Positions 7,372 through 12,828 of a DNA stretch of 12,828 nucleotides are shown here, one piece after another; within the stretch, counting starts at the first letter, position 1; the number at the start of each line of letters is the position of its first letter. The notes beneath the pieces were generated by a model, which made no database searches, was not told the DNA's origin, and worked only from the letters and a program-made list of their open reading frames with translations. The position numbers and the translations under genes are program-made. This stretch comes from Chlamydomonas sphaeroides (Eukaryota; Chlorophyta; Chlorophyceae; Chlamydomonadales; Chlamydomonadaceae). The stretch lies in assembly GCA_001662425.1 (NCBI GenBank), contig BDDC01001393.1, forward strand, positions 11,444-24,271. Direction: 5' to 3'.

Positions 7372-8500
7372 GGTGCCCTCTGGCGTAGCCGGGAGCGTTC
7401 ACAGCATGCAGCATCGGTGGAGGGCGGCCGCTGAGGCGGCAGACAATGACGGGACCGGCGCTGGCTCTGTGGGCATGAAGCCTTCCAGCAAGCAAGCCGG
7501 GCAGCTGGCCATGTACGTCAGCTCCGGCAGGTCCCTGAGCCCAGGTTGCAGCGCACAGTCATTGCTGATGCCATGGAAGTGCAGAAAGCCACGACAAAGA
7601 GCACCTTGAACAGCCCCTCCGCTGCAGTGTCAGGGATAACCAGGAACAACCACGTAGACCGTGCCGCGCTACAACACCGCCGTGACCTTGGCTGTGCCAC
7701 ATGGGTGATCAGTGCTGCCAATGGAACGAACTGCCGAGGCGTGAGGCTCCACGCTGAGCCCCAGCAGCTTGGCCACGCTCTCCACCATGATGCCGGGCAA
7801 GTCACAGGCGCTGTCGGGCAGTAGGCCGTCCAGCAGCTTGGGCTGGCCATCAGCCGTTAGCAGCACGATGCCCTCCGCCTCCGTCGTGTTGCACATGAAG
7901 TGCAGGGGCTCCTTGAAGGCGCGCTGCTGCCACACCATCATGTCCCAGTCATGTGCCGCCTGGTCCCGGATGGGGTGCAGTACGGGCCGCAGGTAGCCAT
8001 CCTCAATGTCGCTGTAGGCCTTGTCGACCGCCGCGCTGCGCTGGTGGGCCTCGGCCCTCGGCACCTCCACGCCCAGCGACGTCAGGGCCAGAGCGCTCCG
8101 CGCGGCAGGGTAGATCTCAGCCAGCTTGGCGACGAAGTCAGTGACGGCCTTGAACACCCGAGTGGATGTTGCGGCCGAGGCACCCGGGGCAAGCTGCAGG
8201 TCAACACCACCAACCTCCAGCAGCTTGGAGTGGAGCAGACGGCGGTAGCCGTTGGGCCGAAGCACTGTGCTGGGCAGCACTGTGCGCTGGTGCTGCACGA
8301 AGCCAGCCGGCATGGGCTCGTTTCCACCCGTTGCCAGGGCAGCCAGCTCCGTCAGGCCAGGTGCACCCTCCCCGCCGGCGTTGCAGAGGAAGTGCGACAC
8401 GCTCGTGGCGCTGAACGCTGACAGCTCCAGGGGCCACTTGGTCTGGTGGGCCTCCGTGATGGACGAGCAGCTGGTAGCCTCCCTTACCTTCCCTCCATTA
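7372..8500 (-). pseudogene. Gag-pol region with a second aspartic-protease-like signature
   Basis: The frame is open from about 8500 to TAG 7669-7671 and keeps coding character to TGA 7399-7401, with a further TGA at 7630-7632. The first half is helical and unassigned (VFKAVTDFVAKLAEIYPAAR; HDWDMMVWQQRAFKEPLHF). The second half reads LLPDSACDLPGIMVESVAKL, then LGLSVEPHASAVRSIG (~7827-7710): a D-S-x core (7807-7815), hydrophobics and a helix ending LGL, spaced as in retropepsins but with Ala for the usual Gly. About 55 codons later, past two stops, GFLHFHGISND could be the C-terminal L-G-x-x-F-L block. If real, the element had two protease-like folds, the other at 5362-5625. Alternatively this is a capsid-linked domain with chance resemblance. 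Confidence 0.45.
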
Positions 8501-8504
8501 CCCC

Positions 8505-8941
8505 CCCAGCTGAGAGGGCAGGGGCACCACCACCGTGGCCATGGTGGAGGTGTAGGTCAGTAGCGACGCGACAGAGAGGTGGTCTGGGAAGTGGCCGCCG
8601 TGCGCCGACGGCGCATGGCTGGGCGTGTAGTGCGACTGAGGCGCCTGGTTGGACGTGTAGCCGCTGGGCGCGTAGCCACTGGGCGCATAACCGCTTGGGC
8701 GTGTGGCCGCTGGGCACAGCCTGGGCCATTACAAAGGCTCCATAGGGCTGCAGGGGAGCCTGCGTGGGCAGCCCATAGCCAGGCGGAGCCGGCGGGGCCA
8801 GTCCGTAGCCGTATCCACCTGCTTGTGGAGGAGCTACATTGCCTGGCGGCTGAGGTGGGCTGCTCGGCGCGGCCGGGGGCGCAGCAGAGCTGTAGGGGTA
8901 GCCATAGGGGTAGCCCGTCGGGGATGGCCACGCGCCACTGG

Positions 8942-8973
<32 letters not shown>

Positions 8974-10330
8974 GGGGCCGCCACCCCCACCATCCCCGCC
9001 GCCGGCGTTGCCGGGGCGCGGCCCAGCGGGCTGCTTGAGGTGCACTGGCAGCGCTGTGTACTGGCGCGAGATGTCCACTGTTCCAGGGTAGCCCGTGAGC
9101 ACAGTCGGGCCACCCTCCTGGGCAACCTGGATGCAGAAATCGCTGCTACATGGCGGAAGGCTCTGGTTAATGGGCCCGGGCTGGCCTGCAAGCCAGCGAG
9201 GCCGCGAGGGCGCACCACCTCCTCCGCCAGCGCCATCTTGGGCGAGGGCCCATAGAGCTTGGTGCCACCTGTGGGCAGCGTTGTCTGGCACCCAGTGACA
9301 AGAGGGGACACAACCTCAGTGAGCTGCCGCAGCTGCGTGGCCAGCGGGTCCGTGTCTGGGCTGTCGGCGCTGCCGGGTCCGGACACCGCAGTGGCCATAG
9401 CGGGGCGGGCTTCTTGGTGTGGGCAAGCACAGCGCGCTCCTTGTGGTCCCGGTATGAGGCGTACTCCTTGACAATGAAGTCCGTGCACAGCGACAGCTGC
9501 CAGGTGCCCGGGTCCGTGTCCTTCTTGTCGCACATGGACTGACAGTAGGTGTCGCTCAGCGCCCACCGTGAGGCCCAGTGCGAGCCCTCGACCACCTCCA
9601 GGTAGCGCTTGACACGCTTGTGCTCCGGGTAGTTGACGCCGGAGAGCAGCGCACAGATGCCCATGAAGCGCGTGCCAGCCATGCGCGGGTCTTCATCACG
9701 CCGGATGCTGTAGTTGAGGAAGTCGGTGATGGCCTGCAGGTCGTTGACGTTGAACGTCTCCTGCACCTGCTTGATGAGATTGTGAACGACGTTGGCCTGG
9801 TTGGTGAACTCCTGGCCGCAGTAGTCAGCCAGAGCGATGCCTGCACGCAGGGCAGCGTCTTGGTGCTCCTGCAGGATGCGGGCCTTGTTGGTGGACACCC
9901 AGTGCTCTGTCTGGCCCGCCACGGGAAGAAGCTGGAGGCGCGACTGTTGAAGTATGGTGCCCTAGTGGACATCTTGTCGTTGTCGTTGTCCTGGTCCTCT
10001 GGGGGAGTGGCACGAGGGAGCAGCGGAGCCTCCTCCTTGTCCTCCACCGGTGGCGGCGGTGGCGGCGGTGCTTGGTTGTCCGCTCCTCCTTCTTGTTTGT
10101 GCGGGGCCCCTAGCGCGGCGTTGCCTGCCGGGTCCAGCACTGGCTGCTCTTGGGTGTTGCCTGCAGCTCCTAACGGCTACCCTCTGGTGTTGCCGGGAGC
10201 ACCTGACGTTGACGGTCCTGCGCCTGGAGCACCGCACAATACACCCCTCGCGCTGGCGGAGCCGGGGAGGTTCGTGGGTGCCGATGCAGCTGCCCCACGA
10301 TGCAGCCGGCATCACTCGCACAAAGAGCGG
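8505..10330 (-). pseudogene. Gag-like region, frameshifted, with polyQ and Tyr/Gly/Pro repeats
   Basis: The coding signal hops between minus frames. From 10330 to 9960: Ala/Gly/Pro-rich with loose repeats (GAPGNT, AAGNTQEQ, DPAGNAALGAP), a PPPPPPP run and an acidic end (PPEDQDNDNDK). From about 9950 to 9420: a helical globular stretch (EHWVSTNKARILQEHQDAAL; FNVNDLQAITDFLNYSIRRD), the best candidate for a capsid-like domain. From 9420 to 9180: PLATQLRQLTEVVSPLVTGC. From about 9150 to 8940: VDISRQYTALPVHL, Gly run, then nine Gln. From 8940 to 8720: TGYPYGYPYSSAAPPAAPSS and GGYGYG. From 8700 to 8505: SGYAPSGYAPSGYTS, ending near a G7 run. At least four frameshifts are needed. No Met start or zinc knuckle is identified. 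It is called gag by position upstream of pol and by composition, not by a family match. Confidence 0.55.
8938..8973. repeat. (CTG/CAG)n microsatellite encoding polyglutamine
   Basis: On the plus strand nine uninterrupted CTG units (8944-8970) are flanked by CTG-GTG and GTG. On the coding minus strand they give nine Gln. The reading frame of recognisable protein differs on the two sides of the repeat (HLKQP before, TGYPYGYPY after), so slippage here may have caused one of the frameshifts. Confidence 0.9.
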
Positions 10331-10689
10331 GTTATCAAATATCGCTGTTCCATTGTTGTTGGTGTTGGTAGCTGTGCTTCTAGTTGGTGATGCCAGACAC
10401 GATGTAGGTGCCGATGCCGACGGTCCCTTGCGCGTAGCACCTGGGGATGCGGCCAGCAAGCAGTGTATGGAACAACTTGAGCTTCTCAGTTGCTGCAACA
10501 GTGGCCTGACGGGAAGAAGGTGCCCGCGGAGGAGGATCACCAGGTCGGGCGCGTAGTGTAACCGGCTTGGTGACCTTCAACAGAGCTAGGCCCTCATCCA
10601 CTAAGCCTGCTGAAAGCTTGTTATCTCCTACTGATGAAGCCAGAGAGTGAAGGGGTTGGCCCGAGGGACTCGGCCGCCCATCCTCTCAT

Positions 10690-10920
10690 GTGACACCGGT
10701 GCAGCCGGGTTGCTAAGCGCGCAGTGCAGGACACTGTCCCTAAACTCCGCCCAATGTAGCCGGCACAAAGACGTTGACCACGAGGAACTCGAAGGCCATA
10801 TCTTAAGTGACACCGACAAAGCCGGGCCGTGGCGCGCAGCGCACTCTGGGACAAACAAAGGCACACCATGCAGTGCGGGCTGCCTCACCTGGGAAGCGGG
10901 ATGCTTGACACAGCCGGATC
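10690..10920. repeat. Diverged direct repeats, period about 117 bp
   Basis: GTGACACCG, AGCCGGG and GCGCGCAG occur in the same order in two blocks beginning at 10690 and 10807. A weaker partial third copy (TGACACAGCCGG) lies near 10903. Spacing within blocks varies by a few bases. This is non-coding DNA to the right of the gag-like region. It may be a decayed satellite or an LTR-internal repeat. No protein family is recognised in any frame. Confidence 0.45.
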
Positions 10921-11539
10921 AGCTGCGGACTCTGATGATTGCGCTGGGAATGCTGATACTCGCTACTGAACGGGACAGAGCAATGTACACGGTGTGTCTT
11001 GCATGTGGTATCTTCTGGTGCGTCCCAGAGTGCTAGCTCTGGTGACTCACAACGGCCTAGGCTCCGGCTCACTAGCCGTGACCTGATGATACTATGCCGC
11101 AATTTTGTTGTGGCACGACAAGGGGCAGGGTGTGGGGCGCAATGTGGTGCGGGGGCTGTGGTTTGTCAGTGGGGCTGCTGTGTTAGCGTGGGCTGGATCC
11201 CCATGCAGGCAATAATGCCGCCTGGGCGGAGCTGCTCTAGTAGTTGCGGGTATCGTGAGCGCAATGAGCAAGGCGTGGGGGCACATTCTCATTTTGCGGG
11301 TGCATTACAGCGGGCGACAAGCGCCAGCCAGGCTTGCAGGCGGGGCGGGTCAACTAGATTTCGCACCACAGGCCAAGCAATCAAGCAGCTTGCAGACAGC
11401 CATCACAAGGCTGCTGAGGATGAGGATGCAAGGCCATTTGTGCACAACGAGAAAAGTTGTGGAAGTGATACGAAGTCTCCCCAAAGGTTCTGAGTGGAGG
11501 AGTGATGCGTGCGAGGCCTAGGGGTGGTCTATGGGAACG
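10921..11539. other. No gene recognised
   Basis: Open frames here are short and of mixed composition on both strands, with no motif, RNA gene or clear repeat. On the minus strand this is the sequence downstream of the hammerhead cleavage site, so it may be the body of the same small retroelement. I see no boundary marking where that element or the gypsy element stops. Confidence 0.4.
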
Positions 11540-11568
11540 CCCACGCACACCCTAAGGGTGGGTGTGGG
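11540..11568. repeat. Imperfect inverted repeat (hairpin) next to the hammerhead
   Basis: Arms of 13 bases at 11540-11552 and 11556-11568 flank a three-base TAA spacer. Eleven Watson-Crick pairs, one G-T wobble and one A-G mismatch form the stem. It lies 38 bases past the hammerhead on the minus strand. Confidence 0.75.
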
Positions 11569-11606
11569 TCCATCCACAATGCGTGCACGTGCAAGATGGC
11601 ATGGCT

Positions 11607-11649
11607 CTCACGACGCGTTTCGTCCCTGCCAGAGGACTCATCAGGTGAG
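11607..11649 (-). ncRNA. Type I hammerhead ribozyme, minimal palindromic stem III
   Basis: Every core element is present, read on the minus strand. Stem I 5' arm CUCAC (11649-11645); core CUGAUGA (11644-11638); stem II GUCC (11637-11634), an 8-base loop (11633-11626), GGAC (11625-11622); core GAAA (11621-11618); stem III ACGCGU (11618-11613, sharing the last core A); cleavage base C17 (11612); stem I 3' arm GUGAG (11611-11607). Stem I has five perfect pairs and stem II four. The predicted cut is after GUC, between 11612 and 11611. Stem III is self-complementary with no loop, so one copy cannot form it stably while two adjacent or dimeric transcripts can. That design is known from Penelope-like elements and from tandem or circular retrozyme RNAs. 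It points to a retroelement terminal repeat transcribed on the minus strand. Confidence 0.93.
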
Positions 11650-11665
11650 TTTTGCAACGTGCGTT

Positions 11666-11700
11666 CGCACCCTGGCCCGGCCCCTACGGCCCAGGGTGTG
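11666..11700. repeat. Inverted repeat (hairpin) on the 5' side of the hammerhead
   Basis: CACCCTGG (11668-11675) pairs perfectly with CCAGGGTG (11691-11698). After one C-C mismatch, three more inner pairs form (11677-11679 with 11687-11689). An outer G-T and C-G pair extend the stem. The loop is about seven bases. On the minus strand the order is this hairpin, hammerhead, then the 11540-11568 hairpin. Confidence 0.7.
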
Positions 11701-12400
11701 TGGCTATTCCTGACCCTACCCACCCAGCCCTAGCAGATTTATGTGGTTTGTGTACGCACAAAGAGTGCGGCGCAGAGGCAGCATATGCCAAATTCAAGTA
11801 GGAAATGTGCGCATGTTCCCAAGGACGCATGCTGCTGAACGACCCACATGGTTTGTGAAAGCTTGTTGGCGGTTGAGCGCTTGGGCATCCGTGTCCTGTG
11901 GCGGATGGAAGGGAGGGTTGGGAATGGCGCGGAAGTGGGTTGGGTTTAGCCGAAAACTGGACTAGTGAGGAGAGCGTGCAGTGCGTGGGCTGGTTGGGTT
12001 GGTTGTGTGGGTTTAGCGTGCCCAAGTTGGCACACACGGAGTTAGCTTGTTATGCCGACATCGGCACACGATGATAGCGACGCAAACGTACTTGAGGAAC
12101 AGCGAGGTCTCGGTCAGGCCGTCCGGCGGGAAAGGCATGTTCATCACGGCATATAGCAGCGCTCGGCGGGAACACGATAGTCCTATCCTAGACATCGTGT
12201 GTTTTATCAAGTGTGGGCTCGGGCTTGTGGAGCAGGGTCGGTCTTGCCAAAGCTTTGAGGGCATGCATCCATGTTGGTGGCGCGCAGCGCGTCAAGGGTG
12301 TCAAGTTGTGAAGTGCATGTCTAGAATGCGCGTTATGGTAAGTGGGGGTTTCTGGCCGCGCTTATAGCTGCAAGGCCGGCGTACGGCACATGGAATCGGG
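11701..12400. other. No confident gene; possible short exon-like patch on the minus strand
   Basis: Mostly non-coding, with G/T-rich sequence at 11930-12020 and a short repeated TGGTTTGTG (near 11744 and 11850). One patch stands out: on the minus strand about 12169-12089 reads RALLYAVMNMPFPPDGLTET, then SLFLKY, with strongly G/C-ending codons as in algal nuclear exons. No clear splice sites or family were recognised, so it is noted here and not called as a CDS. Confidence 0.35.
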
Positions 12401-12403
12401 CGG

Positions 12404-12470
12404 GATCGGGGGGACAGGGTTCTGACCTCCGGGGGTCAGGGGGGCTTGGCCTCGGGGGCTTGGAGGTACA
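12404..12470. repeat. G-rich cluster with a perfect small palindrome
   Basis: The plus strand has several G5-G6 runs. TGACCTCCGGGGGTCA is a self-complementary 16-mer (one G-T pair), and GGGGGCTTGG or close variants recur. It has hairpin or quadruplex potential. No gene context is visible. Confidence 0.5.
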
Positions 12471-12762
12471 TATGGTAGGTACAACATGGGTAGCAGCTTG
12501 CAAACAGCCTACCGACGGCTGCTGCTGATGATGATGCTCCTGCTGCGCAACCCCACTGTTGCACAGCGGGTCCCGTGGTGTCCGTCAGGCAGCAAGCACC
12601 GTAGCCCTACTGGAAGGGTGGTACTGCCACCTGAGGCAGCACCACACACAACCAGAGGTGTTTGAGCGGACGGGAAAAGAACGGGGTTTCAGGGAACAGG
12701 GTGCCTTGGCATGCGGGAGAGTGTCTGCCCAGGTTTGCGGCGCAGTAGCATCATGGGGTAAA

Positions 12763-12788
12763 GGGAGGTGGGCGGGTTGGTGGGCGGG
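12763..12788 (+). other. Predicted G-quadruplex motif and 12-bp tandem repeat
   Basis: Five GGG tracts are separated by loops of 4, 1, 5 and 1 bases, fitting the canonical G3+N1-7 pattern. The TGGGCGGGTTGG unit is repeated twice in tandem. The remainder of 12471-12828 shows a (CTG/ATG)-rich patch near 12521-12545 and no recognisable gene. Confidence 0.6.
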
Positions 12789-12828
12789 TTGGTGTGCGAG
12801 AGTATGAGGCGAAGGCTAGGGCATGGCG

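Larger units (their letters stand above)
3..10330 (-). mobile_element. Degenerate Ty3/gypsy-like LTR retrotransposon, internal region
   Basis: The minus strand carries, in order, gag-like low-complexity sequence, a retropepsin-like domain, reverse transcriptase, RNase H, integrase and a PHD finger. Protease-RT-RNase H-integrase is the Ty3/gypsy order. Extra modules are a C5-cytosine methyltransferase-like domain between RNase H and integrase, and Tudor-like and class I methyltransferase-like segments after the PHD finger. The copy is inactive: at least nine in-frame stops in the central pol frame, several frameshifts in gag and integrase, and internal gaps in RT and integrase. No direct-repeat LTR pair was found, so both ends are approximate. 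The right limit is placed where gag-like coding signal fades, and the left side fades near 170 or runs off the window. Confidence 0.88.

Noticed and set aside
8480..8515. Intron (GTAATGG… or GTAAGG…) at the gag-to-protease-like junction
   Set aside because: A G7 run at the same place makes a simple frameshift equally likely, and no convincing acceptor was found.
10631..11089. Three further CTGATGA words on the plus strand (10631, 10932, 11083) as additional hammerheads
   Set aside because: None is followed by a stem II and GAAA at suitable spacing, and no matching stem I was seen.
11540..11568. Hairpin as an intrinsic transcription terminator
   Set aside because: There is no adjacent T-run and the window is eukaryotic in character.
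12009..12016. GGGTTTAG as an interstitial telomere repeat
   Set aside because: Only one unit is present, within general G/T-rich sequence.
1..12828. A pair of long terminal repeats flanking the element
   Set aside because: The sequence at 1-170 was compared by eye with 10400-12828 and no matching direct repeat was found.

Overview
The window looks like nuclear DNA of a green alga, most likely a volvocine chlorophyte (Chlamydomonas/Volvox group). Reasons: GC-rich coding DNA with strong G/C third positions, Gln/Gly/Pro low complexity, a Ty3/gypsy element with a PHD finger behind its integrase, and a hammerhead ribozyme of retroelement type. The lineage is an inference from element architecture. 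No rRNA, tRNA, CRISPR array or intact host gene was found.

Layout. Positions ~3 to ~10330 are one decayed Ty3/gypsy-like retrotransposon read on the minus strand, so its 5' end lies to the right. In transcription order: low-complexity N-terminus and gag-like region with a polyQ tract and Tyr/Gly/Pro repeats (10330-8505); a protease-like region (8500-7372); acidic/Pro-rich and RS-rich linkers (7371-6770); a 562-codon open frame with a Cys/His cluster and a retropepsin-like domain (6810-5122); a charged coiled-coil linker (5031-4819); a gapped reverse transcriptase plus RNase H (4305-3301); a C5-cytosine DNA methyltransferase-like domain (3297-2448); integrase (2216-1085); a complete PHD finger (1027-893); a small Tudor-like segment (724-632); and a class I methyltransferase-like motif (~590-180), where homology stops.

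The element is dead. Much of pol stays in one reading frame from 6810 to about 2640, broken by nine stops, mostly TGA. Gag and integrase also carry frameshifts, the RT lacks the region of its first catalytic Asp, and the second integrase Asp is Asn. No LTR pair was seen.

Positions 10400-12828 are mostly non-coding. They hold a diverged ~117-bp repeat, G-rich tracts and, at 11607-11649 on the minus strand, a type I hammerhead ribozyme with every core base present. Its stem III is a six-base palindrome, so it should fold best as a dimer, and it lies between two hairpins. This marks a second retroelement remnant, perhaps a Penelope-like pseudo-LTR or a retrozyme.

The most interesting content is (1) the hammerhead and (2) a gypsy polyprotein carrying chromatin and DNA-modification modules: C5-methyltransferase-like, PHD, Tudor-like and a second methyltransferase-like fold.
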